DNA from: Romboutsia lituseburensis DSM 797
Lineage (GTDB): Bacteria > Bacillota > Clostridia > Peptostreptococcales > Peptostreptococcaceae
Assembly: GCF_900103615.1 (NCBI RefSeq)
Contig: NZ_FNGW01000014.1
Span: 1-50,435, forward strand
Reading direction: 5' to 3'
DNA: 50,435 nucleotides
A program made the position numbers and the translations under genes. The notes under the pieces were generated by a model. It had not been told where the DNA came from. It searched no databases and saw only the letters and a list, made by a program, of their open reading frames with translations. Shown one piece after another: positions 7,668 through 15,144 of this stretch (the stretch's first letter is position 1; every line of letters begins with the position of its first letter).

Positions 7668-9104
7668 ATGAAAAAAATTAATCGTAGTAGGTCAGTTTTA
7701 TTAAGTTTAATATTGTCAGGAGTTACAATTAATTCTTTGCAAGTAGGCAAAGTATTTGCTGATGATGGTGGTTATAATAAAAAATGGATTGTTCATAAAT
7801 CTGTAAGTGGAGAGGATACAGAATTATTAAATTCAAGAATAAGAACTATAACAAATAATATAGATTCACCTAAAAATTCTAATTCTGAATTATTATTATT
7901 GAGAGATCAATACTTAAATGATAATTATTCATTATACCAAAAATATGTTACTTGTGAACCATTATCAAAGGAAGAATTCATAGAAAATATTTTAAATGGT
8001 AGTAATGGATTATTAAATTATTTCAATGAAAGCTATAAAAATTTATCTGAAAATGAAAAATTAGAAAAAGAAGTTAAGTTGATGAGATATTGTAATGATA
8101 ATGATATAATTTTAGACTCTTCTGGAAATTTTTACGAATCAATAGAAGCCTCATATCAATTAGATTGCTACTTAAAGGATGGTGGAAAAGATAACTTAAT
8201 AAAAAGATCTAGTGACATGACAGATTCAGAATTATGCGAACAAAGCAACTTTTTAATTGATAATATGGAAGATTTACTTCAAAATACAGATGTTGATGTT
8301 GAGAGTATCGTTGAGCAAGTTATTCCTATAGGTGCAGATAATTTATCAGAAAAGCAAGTTGAAGAAATATTAGATAAAGCTAATGATAAAGCAATTAATT
8401 CAGAAGTTAAAAGCATAGCACCTAGGAATTTTAATCATTCAAAAAATATAAGTGAAAATAGTAGATTAGATAAATATATAAAATTAGTGAAAAATTTAAG
8501 CGATGAATATAATAAAGAAAATAATAATTTACCAATACTAAAATCAATTAATTCAATAAAAAGATCAGTAACAGCATCTTCATATCAAACTAATTGCTTA
8601 AACTATGCAAGAAAGCATGGCTATACTAATGGTTACTACGGAAGTAGTAATGACCGCAATGATGCACCATCTCCTTATTATAACTATAGAAAAAATGGTG
8701 AACATGATTGCGCTAACTTTGTATCTCAATGTTTACGTGCAGGAGGGGTAAGTTTTTGGAAGGATTGGTTTTTCAATAATAAAAATGACTATTCATACTC
8801 TTGGATAAGAGCTAAGGATTTTAGAACTCATTGGCAATCAAGAGTTCCTAGTGAGTATATGTATGTTACTAATTCATTAAGCTTTTTAAAACCAGCAACA
8901 CCAATTAGTATTCTTAATCCAAGAAGTAACTTTGTAGCTACACATACTCTTATAACTACAGATAAACACAGTAATGGATATAATTTCTCTTATGCTGCTC
9001 ATTCAGATCAAGGAAAAAGAACTAACTTGATAGCAAAATTACAAGCTCATAATACTCATAATGTAAAAAATAATGAAATAAAATATTATAAAGTTTACTG
9101 GTAA
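7668..9104 (+). CDS. Secreted protein with C-terminal Amidase_6 (NlpC/P60-like) domain
   Basis: The start is ATG at 7668 after GAGGGG; an upstream in-frame ATG at 7647 has no site. There are 478 residues: signal peptide to about 31 (cleavage near VFADD), a helical acidic domain (about 45-250), a linker, then from about residue 310 to the end a putative amidase domain with HDCANFVSQCL (catalytic Cys) and ATHTLI (catalytic His). Such domains cut peptidoglycan peptides or other amides outside the cell. The helical N-terminal domain is paralogous to most of the lipoprotein encoded 12 bp downstream, so the two form an operon and likely partner each other. A function in host wall or competitor targeting is inferred. 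Confidence 0.8.
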   Translation: MKKINRSRSVLLSLILSGVTINSLQVGKVFADDGGYNKKWIVHKSVSGEDTELLNSRIRTITNNIDSPKNSNSELLLLRDQYLNDNYSLYQKYVTCEPLSKEEFIENILNGSNGLLNYFNESYKNLSENEKLEKEVKLMRYCNDNDIILDSSGNFYESIEASYQLDCYLKDGGKDNLIKRSSDMTDSELCEQSNFLIDNMEDLLQNTDVDVESIVEQVIPIGADNLSEKQVEEILDKANDKAINSEVKSIAPRNFNHSKNISENSRLDKYIKLVKNLSDEYNKENNNLPILKSINSIKRSVTASSYQTNCLNYARKHGYTNGYYGSSNDRNDAPSPYYNYRKNGEHDCANFVSQCLRAGGVSFWKDWFFNNKNDYSYSWIRAKDFRTHWQSRVPSEYMYVTNSLSFLKPATPISILNPRSNFVATHTLITTDKHSNGYNFSYAAHSDQGKRTNLIAKLQAHNTHNVKNNEIKYYKVYW

Positions 9105-9115
9105 GAGGTGATTTT

Positions 9116-9919
9116 ATGAAAAAAACAATCATTTTACTTATAACTACGCTACTTTTATTAATAGCTGTTGGATGTAATTCTCGTGATAATAAAAGCAACT
9201 ATAATTATACATGGGATTATGAAACTGAAGAATACAAAAACATGAATGTTAGTGACTTAATTAGTTTGAGAGATAAATTAATTGATGATGAATTAAAAGG
9301 ATTATCAAAAAGTGATTACGAACAACAAAAAAAAGAAATTTTAGGAAATAATAATTATCAATTAGTTGGATTTGTAAACTGCCTTTATACTGCTATGCCT
9401 GAAAAAGATAAGTTGATTAAACAAATCAAATTAATTAAGTACTTAGATTCTCTTGACTCAGGTATTGATCCAGCTGGAGAATTCATATATCAAACTAATA
9501 TGAATTATCAGCTAAATGAATTCTTTACAATTAACAATTTGTGGACTGAAGAAAATAAAGAAAAACAATGCTTTGATCCAACTATTTTAGTTGATAATTT
9601 TGAAAAAATATATGAATATACAGATTTAAATAAGTATCTTGTATTTGAGTTAATTCGCTCTAGCTATGGTGATTATACAGGTAAATCAATATCATTAGAA
9701 AAAGAAATTTTCCTATTAAATGAATTAAAAAATATTAACGATAAAAAATCTGATAATAGATTAGTTGATGAAGATTACGAAAAAAATCTTTTTTTAAGTC
9801 ATCTTAGATCTATGAAAACAGAATTTGAATCAAAATTAAAGGAAGAAAAATTAAGTCAAATTGAAAAAGAAAATATAAAATCTAATATAGAATTAATCAA
9901 TAACTTGATTAAAAATTAG
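9116..9919 (+). CDS. Lipoprotein paralogous to the N-terminal domain of the upstream amidase
   Basis: The signal peptide ends in lipobox AVGC, giving a lipid-anchored protein of 267 residues. Residues about 45-200 parallel the helical domain of the neighbouring amidase: a conserved block of K-x-(L/I)-(M/K)-(R/K)-Y, then D-(S/P)-(S/A)-G-x-F-x-(E/Y), then Y-Q-L-(D/N), followed by a similar (L/V)-(I/V)-D-N-(M/F)-E block. The C terminus is charged and coiled-coil-like. It starts 12 bp after the amidase stop with AGAGGTG. The arrangement suggests a membrane-held partner or immunity-type protein for the secreted enzyme; this is not demonstrated. Confidence 0.75.
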   Translation: MKKTIILLITTLLLLIAVGCNSRDNKSNYNYTWDYETEEYKNMNVSDLISLRDKLIDDELKGLSKSDYEQQKKEILGNNNYQLVGFVNCLYTAMPEKDKLIKQIKLIKYLDSLDSGIDPAGEFIYQTNMNYQLNEFFTINNLWTEENKEKQCFDPTILVDNFEKIYEYTDLNKYLVFELIRSSYGDYTGKSISLEKEIFLLNELKNINDKKSDNRLVDEDYEKNLFLSHLRSMKTEFESKLKEEKLSQIEKENIKSNIELINNLIKN

Positions 9920-9926
9920 CTGCAAC

Positions 9927-9958
9927 AAAGGAGTATCAATATTGATACTCCTTTAAAT
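9927..9958 (+). terminator. Terminator, 28-bp perfect palindrome
   Basis: AAAGGAGTATCAAT is followed directly by its reverse complement (9927-9954), a long stem after the lipoprotein stop. Because it is symmetric it can act in both directions, also for the convergent endolysin transcript. The next 120 bp to 10078 contain no gene, only a weak CCAAAAT/ATTTTGG inverted repeat. Confidence 0.75.
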
Positions 9959-10078
9959 ATGTTTTATAAAAAATGTAAACTTGGAATTGTCTACCTTTTA
10001 CGTTTTAGACGGGAAACTCCAAAATCATCCTATTTTGGTAGGGTTAATAATATATACGCATAATAATTATAGTATAAT

Positions 10079-10930
10079 TTACTTTCCAACAAAATCTAAA
10101 CATTTTCTAACAGTTTCAGCTCTGTCTTTCCCTAATACAATTCCATATATCTCACCATTATTAAGTGCTTTTATAGCTCTTTCAGCATCTCCACCTACTA
10201 CGAATAGATTTGTAGCTTCCCATTTAACATGATCTTTAACATGCTTTAAGATACAATCATCTTTGTACCAAGAGATTATTTCTGCTCCAACTCGATCTAC
10301 ATCATTTCCGTACAATACACAGTTTTTATAACGCTTAGTATTCTCTGTATCTGGTGGTTTGATATCATTAATTGTTTTATTTAGTACACCTTCAACAACT
10401 TTTCTAGCAATTAATCTAAGTTCATGGTCTTCATCTGCTTTATTATAATCTATTTTATTATCACAGAAAAAATACTCATTCAATATTGCAACAGGTTTAG
10501 TTTGAGTTAGTATGTATAGATCGTCTCTAGCTTTTATATCTCTATCTTCCCATATATCATCTAGTTTATCGTTAACTCTTTGAGCTACTTCTTTACCTTT
10601 TACACTACCTTTAGAATACAAAGTTTCAGTCCCCTTAGCAGTTCCATTAAACGCATTCAAGTGACTTTCTATAACTAAATCATATCCTCCACTATGTATC
10701 TTATTTAATTTATAATTTTTTTCTTCTTTAGCTGATAGAAATTGTCTTTCTGGACATTGAATGCAGTCGGCTTCTACTCCTTGATTTTTAAATTCATCAA
10801 CTAATATAGGTACAAATTTCTTGCACCATCTATATTCATTTACCCCTCCTTTAGAAGTTCCATCAGCACTTGTTATATTTCCATTTTTTAAAACACTATG
10901 ACCTATTGTACATGCTATTTTTTTAAACAT
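10079..10930 (-). CDS. Endolysin: N-acetylmuramoyl-L-alanine amidase (Amidase_3) with clostridial wall-binding domain
   Basis: A 283-residue protein, the usual size for clostridial phage endolysins. The N-terminal 180 residues match Amidase_3: zinc ligands H11 (TIGHS), E32 and H90 (ESHLNA), and catalytic E152 (LNEYFF). The C-terminal ~90 residues, with VDRVGAEI and NLFVVGGDA, look like the wall-binding domain of Clostridioides-type endolysins, related to CW_binding_2 repeats. It cuts the bond between MurNAc and L-Ala of peptidoglycan at the end of infection. There is no signal peptide, so release depends on the holin, whose gene ends 1 bp upstream. Confidence 0.92.
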   Translation of the reverse strand: MFKKIACTIGHSVLKNGNITSADGTSKGGVNEYRWCKKFVPILVDEFKNQGVEADCIQCPERQFLSAKEEKNYKLNKIHSGGYDLVIESHLNAFNGTAKGTETLYSKGSVKGKEVAQRVNDKLDDIWEDRDIKARDDLYILTQTKPVAILNEYFFCDNKIDYNKADEDHELRLIARKVVEGVLNKTINDIKPPDTENTKRYKNCVLYGNDVDRVGAEIISWYKDDCILKHVKDHVKWEATNLFVVGGDAERAIKALNNGEIYGIVLGKDRAETVRKCLDFVGK

Positions 10931-10931
10931 A

Positions 10932-11192
10932 TTACTTTACCTCCTCATTAGCTTCTTTTAAATCTTCTATTTCTGCAAATATTTTTCGTCCCCAAAACGC
11001 TATCGTTCCACCTATTAATCCTGTTATCAAACCTTCTTTAGTTTGATTAAAGAACCAACCACCAAGTCCACCTATAACTAGCATTAATAAAGCTTGATAG
11101 CTAACTGGTACAGGTGGCTCCCATTTTTCTAATATCATCTTTATTCCTATCATAACTATTAAAAGTTCTATAATTGATTTTATCTCTATCAT
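10932..11192 (-). CDS. Holin, 86 aa
   Basis: An 86-residue protein with a hydrophobic N-terminal segment (about 5-22), a Pro-rich turn (EPPVPV), a second membrane span rich in Gly (about 33-48), a third segment (about 54-70), and a charged Glu/Lys tail, which is the standard phage holin layout. AAGGAGAG precedes ATG. It lies immediately upstream of the endolysin and downstream of the 241-aa cargo gene, separated from it by a terminator. Besides lysis it could serve as a TcdE/UviB-like release channel for the cargo. Confidence 0.85.
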   Translation of the reverse strand: MIEIKSIIELLIVMIGIKMILEKWEPPVPVSYQALLMLVIGGLGGWFFNQTKEGLITGLIGGTIAFWGRKIFAEIEDLKEANEEVK

Positions 11193-11218
11193 TTTTACTC
11201 TCCTTAAATTTTCGTATT

Positions 11219-11249
11219 AAAAAAGACAAGCTATAAATCAGCTTGCCTT
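11219..11249 (-). terminator. Terminator between cargo gene and holin
   Basis: The minus strand reads AAGGCAAGCT, 7-nt loop, AGCTTGTCTT, then TTTT. It isolates the 11261-11986 gene from the holin and endolysin, so the holin needs read-through or its own promoter in the 26 bp that remain. Confidence 0.75.
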
Positions 11250-11260
11250 TAAAATTATTA

Positions 11261-11986
11261 TTATACTGCCGCTGTGTTGTTAAAGTCTATTGAACTTGTA
11301 AATCCTTTAGAATGGAATCCAGTTACAGTACAACATTCATTAACTACATATGGTGGATATGTATTGCTATCACAGTTTACAACTTTTGAATGAGAATATG
11401 GTAATGCAAAACCACTTTCATCAACTGGTATTGCTTCTGATATTTTAGCATTTCTGAAGTATGCTCTACCATAACCAATACTATTTGATACATAATGAGT
11501 ACTTGATTTAGGTACAAGGTTTAATTCATGAGTTACTTTATATACGTTACCATCTGCTGCTTCTTCTGCTATAGTCCCTAATGGTTTATCCTCAGGTAAA
11601 TATCTATTTAATTTGATAACTAAATTACCATTAACGTATAAGCATAAATATTTATCATTCCCAAACTTTTTGCCTTTAAATTTAACTTCAACATTTTGTC
11701 CCGTTATGTCTGGTAGACGTTTCTCTATCCATGAATTATTGCCATTTAATCCACCGTTTACAAATGCAGCCCAATAACCATCTCTTCTTAATATACCACC
11801 ATCAAAATACCCTCCATTTTTTGTACATATACTTATGAAAAACTCTGGGAATACTGCATGTGTATCATCCCACTTACCAAATTGGTTATAGTCAGTTGGA
11901 ATTTGTATAAAACAAGACCCTCCTGTACATCTTTTTGTAGCTGAGCTAGAAACATCTTGGAATAATGCAGTTCTAAATCCTGCCAT
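11261..11986 (-). CDS. Unknown 241-aa protein, probable cargo of the sigma factor
   Basis: I do not recognise this protein. It has no signal peptide. It is rich in Gly, Tyr, Asn and beta-strand patterns such as VEVKFKG, KYLCLYVNGN and LVIKLNRYL, which suggest a jelly-roll or lectin-like fold. AGGAGGT precedes ATG. It is monocistronic: a promoter-like element at 12031-12059 directly follows the sigma-factor stop, and a terminator follows the gene. It lies between a TcdR/UviA-like sigma factor and a holin, the position that toxins or bacteriocins occupy in related loci. A tail or surface protein is the alternative. Confidence 0.6.
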   Translation of the reverse strand: MAGFRTALFQDVSSSATKRCTGGSCFIQIPTDYNQFGKWDDTHAVFPEFFISICTKNGGYFDGGILRRDGYWAAFVNGGLNGNNSWIEKRLPDITGQNVEVKFKGKKFGNDKYLCLYVNGNLVIKLNRYLPEDKPLGTIAEEAADGNVYKVTHELNLVPKSSTHYVSNSIGYGRAYFRNAKISEAIPVDESGFALPYSHSKVVNCDSNTYPPYVVNECCTVTGFHSKGFTSSIDFNNTAAV

Positions 11987-12030
11987 AATAATTACCTCCT
12001 ATAATTTTAATATTTTGTATTACATATATT

Positions 12031-12059
12031 ACAGAGTAATTTTTAGTAAAAAATGTAAA
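12031..12059 (-). promoter_or_regulatory. TcdR/UviA-type promoter
   Basis: On the minus strand TTTACA (12054-12059), a 17-bp spacer and CTCTGT (12031-12036) precede the 241-aa gene. TTTACA with a CT-rich -10 is, as far as I recall, the pattern recognised by group 5 clostridial sigma factors; a sigma-A -10 is not obvious here. The -35 begins one base after the stop codon of the sigma-factor gene. Confidence 0.55.
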
Positions 12060-12584
12060 CTAAAAATAATATTTTTTTAATTTATCTAAAGCTTTATTTT
12101 TATTAGAATAAACTGATTGTCTTGAAATACCTAAAGCACATGCTATTTCATTATCTGTTAATTTATTTATATATTTACTTATAATAATCTTTTTTTGTAT
12201 GTCATTTAAACAATCAAGCATTTCATAAATTTCTACTTTATTAGTTTGTAAGTATTCTTTTTCAGTATTTATTTCATCATCATATACAATAATTTCATTA
12301 TTAAATTTAGAGTTTGACTTATATAACATATTAGATTTATTATCTAAGCAAATATTTAAATATTTAAATATGCCATTATCAGATTTATTTTTTAAATTAC
12401 ATATATTAATAGACTTAATTAATTCTATAAAATATATTTTTAAATCAATTTCAGCACATTCATAACTTAATTTTTTAGATAGTTTATTTATTTTCAACTC
12501 AAACTTATTTAAAAGTTCTAAAATTATTTCATTCTCTCCATTTTGATATTTTAAAATTGTGTCAACTAAATTTATTGTAATCAT
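12060..12584 (-). CDS. TcdR/BotR/UviA-like alternative sigma factor
   Basis: A 174-residue protein, matching the 170-190 residues of group 5 sigma factors. The N-terminal part (about 20-60) has the region-2-like pattern KLSYECAEIDLKIYFIELI. The C terminus has region 4 with LTDNEIACALGISRQSVY as helix-turn-helix and a basic tail. These factors direct RNA polymerase to toxin and bacteriocin promoters in clostridia. The ribosome binding site AGGGG abuts the ATG with no spacer, so translation may be poor, as is common for toxin regulators. Two terminators separate it from the tail operon upstream, so it has independent expression. A simple phage late regulator is the alternative. Confidence 0.75.
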   Translation of the reverse strand: MITINLVDTILKYQNGENEIILELLNKFELKINKLSKKLSYECAEIDLKIYFIELIKSINICNLKNKSDNGIFKYLNICLDNKSNMLYKSNSKFNNEIIVYDDEINTEKEYLQTNKVEIYEMLDCLNDIQKKIIISKYINKLTDNEIACALGISRQSVYSNKNKALDKLKKYYF

Positions 12585-12596
12585 CCCCTAATTGTC

Positions 12597-12630
12597 AAAA
12601 AAAGAGCTACTATTTTATTAGTAACTCTCT
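12597..12630 (-). terminator. Terminator upstream of the sigma gene
   Basis: The arms at 12601-12612 and 12619-12630 pair over 12 bp, with G-U pairs, and are followed by a T run on the minus strand. It is the second of two tandem terminators after the tail operon. Confidence 0.7.
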
Positions 12631-12649
12631 TTTGCTTGTTTTTATGTAT

Positions 12650-12677
12650 AAAAAAAGAACTATTCTATGTAGTCCTT
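12650..12677 (-). terminator. Terminator at the end of the structural operon
   Basis: AAGGACTA, 7-nt loop, TAGTTCTT and TTTTT on the minus strand, starting two bases after the XkdX stop codon. Confidence 0.75.
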
Positions 12678-12678
12678 G

Positions 12679-12807
12679 CTAGTTTTTTATAATTTTAATT
12701 AGTTTTTCTTTTTGAGCGTCATCTATCCAACCTTTTAAAACGGCATTATTAATTTCTTTTTCACCCAAAGTTTTTTTCTCGCACATTCTTAATAAAGTTT
12801 CATACAT
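12679..12807 (-). CDS. xkdX: XkdX family protein, 42 aa
   Basis: A 42-residue frame from ATG at 12807 with GGGAGG upstream. The pattern MYETLLRM, then a Lys-rich turn, then AVLKGWIDDAQKEKLI is characteristic of the short XkdX proteins found at the end of tail operons in Gram-positive siphophages and PBSX-like particles. The role is not established; it sits just downstream of the tail-fibre/receptor-binding genes and is the last gene before two terminators. Confidence 0.8.
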   Translation of the reverse strand: MYETLLRMCEKKTLGEKEINNAVLKGWIDDAQKEKLIKIIKN

Positions 12808-12820
12808 GGTATATTCCTCC

Positions 12821-13138
12821 CTACTTATTTAATGAATCTAATACTAATTGTTCTATTGTTGATTCTAATTCAGATATTCTTTTTAGACTTTCAGGATCTT
12901 GTGCATATCCTTTTTTCATATTATCTATATACTTTTGAGCCACTTCATCTGAAGTTGAGTTCTCAGGCATTAGAAGATTAGCCCTCATGACATCAACTGA
13001 TTCTACATAGAATACTGTTCCTGACTGTTTCACTAGGAATACATCTCCCTCCCTTAGGTGAGAATTCTCCTTCAACCAGTAACTTGCTGGAAATCCTTTT
13101 ATATCCGATTTCTTGTCCCACATTTCATAACTAAACAT
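12821..13138 (-). CDS. Tail-region protein, 105 aa (XkdW-like position)
   Basis: A 105-residue protein that begins with an aromatic segment including a W-L-K motif, has a beta-rich middle (DVFLVKQSGTVFYV), and ends in a helical stretch likely to oligomerise. It lies between the receptor-binding protein and XkdX, where many phages of this type carry a small tail-fibre accessory or XkdW-like protein. AGGGAGG precedes ATG. Function is by position only; a chaperone for the fibre or a distal fibre segment is possible. Confidence 0.6.
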   Translation of the reverse strand: MFSYEMWDKKSDIKGFPASYWLKENSHLREGDVFLVKQSGTVFYVESVDVMRANLLMPENSTSDEVAQKYIDNMKKGYAQDPESLKRISELESTIEQLVLDSLNK

Positions 13139-13156
13139 ATTGTTATTCCTCCCTTA

Positions 13157-14086
13157 TTAATTAGTTTTTTGATTAAATAATTGTATTTTGTGAATACCAT
13201 ACTCACCGTGTGCCGAGAATAATATAAAGTCTTCGGTTTCAATAGGAACTACATATGAACCTACTGAAGAGGTTACACATATAATTTGATGAGTATCCAT
13301 ATTATATCTGAACCATCCATACTTTGAACCCGCTTGAGGGTAAAAGAATATATCTCTATCTACTAATACACCCGGATGAGATTGAACAAAGCAAGGAACA
13401 CCCTCCTTCACCCAGTTTGGGTATAAGTACTCCATCTCAACACCCTTTCTAAGTAAGGATATAGTATGAGAATTAGCATCATATTTCATAATGTGTACTA
13501 TATAGTAGTTTGCAGAGTCATTCCCTATCATTATAAACTGATTATTACCTATATGACATACTGAGGGAGCAGTTCTTAGAGTTATACCCGAAGGAAACAC
13601 TATATTCGTAAGGTTTGTCTCTACATTAGTATTTGCGTCATATTTATGTACAGCTAGCTGTTTACCTACCTCCATTATTTTCAATGTGAATATAAAATCT
13701 GTACCATAAACAGCCCTTGGCCTATTTCCATTGTAAGACCTTACCCTAGAGAATGTGTTTGCATCCACATCTAGCTTCCATATAGATGATCCAGGGCAAT
13801 CCATAATTTTAAGATTTCCATACTTATAGTCTTGTACTTCGAACATCTTATAGTCAACCTGAGCTGGATCTTGTTTATAGTCTAAAGTATCAAATTCCAT
13901 ATCATATACTAAAGCTTGTTTATGAGTGCCAGACATAGGAGGACGTGGATAGAAATGTACCTTGTTTCCTTTACTGACTATATTATAGGGAACAGCTTTA
14001 CTACTAAGAGTGAATGCATCTGGTCCAAGTACTCCATATTGTACTGCAATACCTGCTTTCTCTAAGCTACTTCCTTTTGAACCGTC
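13157..14086 (-). CDS. C-terminal part of the receptor-binding protein, read after a +1 frameshift
   Basis: This 309-codon frame begins with GAC at 14086, one base past the CTT before the TGA of the 14085-15143 gene. It has no ATG for its first 50 codons: the first is at 13936, without a ribosome binding site, and lies inside a domain. The product continues WRLL-DGSKGSSLEKAG and contains repeated beta blades with WKLD, HKYD, MKYD and RYNMD motifs, like a kelch or beta-propeller domain. The coding potential is unbroken and in late-gene style. I therefore read it as the C-terminal domain of a 661-aa fusion produced by RF2-like frameshifting. A decayed fusion gene is the alternative. Confidence 0.75.
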   Translation of the reverse strand, partial: DGSKGSSLEKAGIAVQYGVLGPDAFTLSSKAVPYNIVSKGNKVHFYPRPPMSGTHKQALVYDMEFDTLDYKQDPAQVDYKMFEVQDYKYGNLKIMDCPGSSIWKLDVDANTFSRVRSYNGNRPRAVYGTDFIFTLKIMEVGKQLAVHKYDANTNVETNLTNIVFPSGITLRTAPSVCHIGNNQFIMIGNDSANYYIVHIMKYDANSHTISLLRKGVEMEYLYPNWVKEGVPCFVQSHPGVLVDRDIFFYPQAGSKYGWFRYNMDTHQIICVTSSVGSYVVPIETEDFILFSAHGEYGIHKIQLFNQKTN

Positions 14087-14098
14087 AAAGTAACCTCC
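14084..14098 (-). promoter_or_regulatory. RF2-like +1 ribosomal frameshift signal
   Basis: The minus strand reads GGAGG (14098-14094), TTA, CTT, TGA, C. This is the arrangement of the bacterial prfB site: a Shine-Dalgarno-like sequence 3 nt before CTT, a UGA stop and a following C. Leu-tRNA slips from CUU to UUU and GAC is read next. Both the internal SD and its spacing match the prfB rule. Confidence 0.8.
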
Positions 14099-15143
14099 AA
14101 GGTCCCCATGTATTACCCACTTGCTGTCTATGGAATACCCTTATATTATTAAAGTCGCTTAATGAAGTAGCTTTCTGATAACAGAATCCATTTAAATTAG
14201 TATGTTGCATTACTTCTATATACCACCAACCTTGATTACCCTTTGGAGCATTAGTGAATTTCTCTCCATTATACACACCAGCTTTAGTAAGTGTGTTAAG
14301 ATCATACCCTGCATTCAGTAATTGAGCTGTTCCATTGTCAGAAGTAAGTTTATGTTTTTGTCCTTTATTTACTGTATCTTTAAGGGTATTATAATTGACT
14401 TGCACTGAATTCCCATCAGCCATCTGCATATTATCAGCTTTAAGTCCATTCTCTATCTTGTCTTCAAGGGCTAGAATTCTATTTGCTAATTGTCCAGCTG
14501 CATCCTCTCCTAATACACCTTTGATAGTATCAAACCAAGCCATGAAGTCCTTTTCCCACTTACCTGTTGATTCACCCATCCAGTGTTTAATGTCTTCCCC
14601 TCTCTCCATTATAAAAGCATCAAGTTTTCTATATAGTTCTGTAGTATCTATAGTCTGTACTGTTTGAGTAACTATACCACATAACTCAGAGTTTAATATC
14701 TGGTCAGTTATTTTAGATTGAAGTATATTCATAATTCCAGGATCTATCTTTATGTCACATAAAGCTAACTCATATGCATCTACATCCCTTTGTAGTGTAG
14801 GAGGCACTGGATTACTATTAAATACTCCAGCTTTAACTTTAGCAGTTATCTCTCTATTAACAAAGTCGCATCTTAGTACCACTCTGTCTATACGAGATAG
14901 TACTGCATCAGCTGGTCCTATAGTTAATGTTAGGTTATCAGTATTAGTATATGCATATCCATTAATAAAGGCATAACCAGGTGATAATGAAACGGTCATA
15001 TCACCATTAGTACTAACTCTTAATGCACTACTTGGATTAGGAAATACTCCATTACCTATGAAATTAGCAAAATATGCAGCCCAGTCTGTAGCTTTGTATT
15101 TTCTGTCTCCATTTAAGGATGTAAAGAAACTACTCTTTTCCAT
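14085..15143 (-). CDS. Receptor-binding/baseplate upper protein with pyocin-knob-like end (short isoform)
   Basis: The start is ATG at 15143 with AGGTGATT upstream; a GTG 9 nt earlier is part of that site. Of 352 residues, about 1-130 form a baseplate-attachment domain (SSFFTSLNGDRKYKA, SPGYAFINGY, DRVVLRCD) found at the start of many Gram-positive phage fibre proteins, a helical segment follows, and about 270-352 resembles a pyocin-knob domain ending WGPWRLL. It stops at TGA, where the frameshift signal lies, so a short knob-only form and a long form with a propeller-like tip are expected. It overlaps the termination region of the Gp37-like gene. Confidence 0.85.
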   Translation of the reverse strand: MEKSSFFTSLNGDRKYKATDWAAYFANFIGNGVFPNPSSALRVSTNGDMTVSLSPGYAFINGYAYTNTDNLTLTIGPADAVLSRIDRVVLRCDFVNREITAKVKAGVFNSNPVPPTLQRDVDAYELALCDIKIDPGIMNILQSKITDQILNSELCGIVTQTVQTIDTTELYRKLDAFIMERGEDIKHWMGESTGKWEKDFMAWFDTIKGVLGEDAAGQLANRILALEDKIENGLKADNMQMADGNSVQVNYNTLKDTVNKGQKHKLTSDNGTAQLLNAGYDLNTLTKAGVYNGEKFTNAPKGNQGWWYIEVMQHTNLNGFCYQKATSLSDFNNIRVFHRQQVGNTWGPWRLL

Positions 15144-15144
15144 A

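Noticed and set aside
13157-13936. Independent gene of 259 aa starting at ATG 13936
   Set aside because: No ribosome binding site precedes this ATG, and the same frame continues 50 codons upstream to the frameshift site with clear coding content (SSLEKAG, VQYGVLGP).
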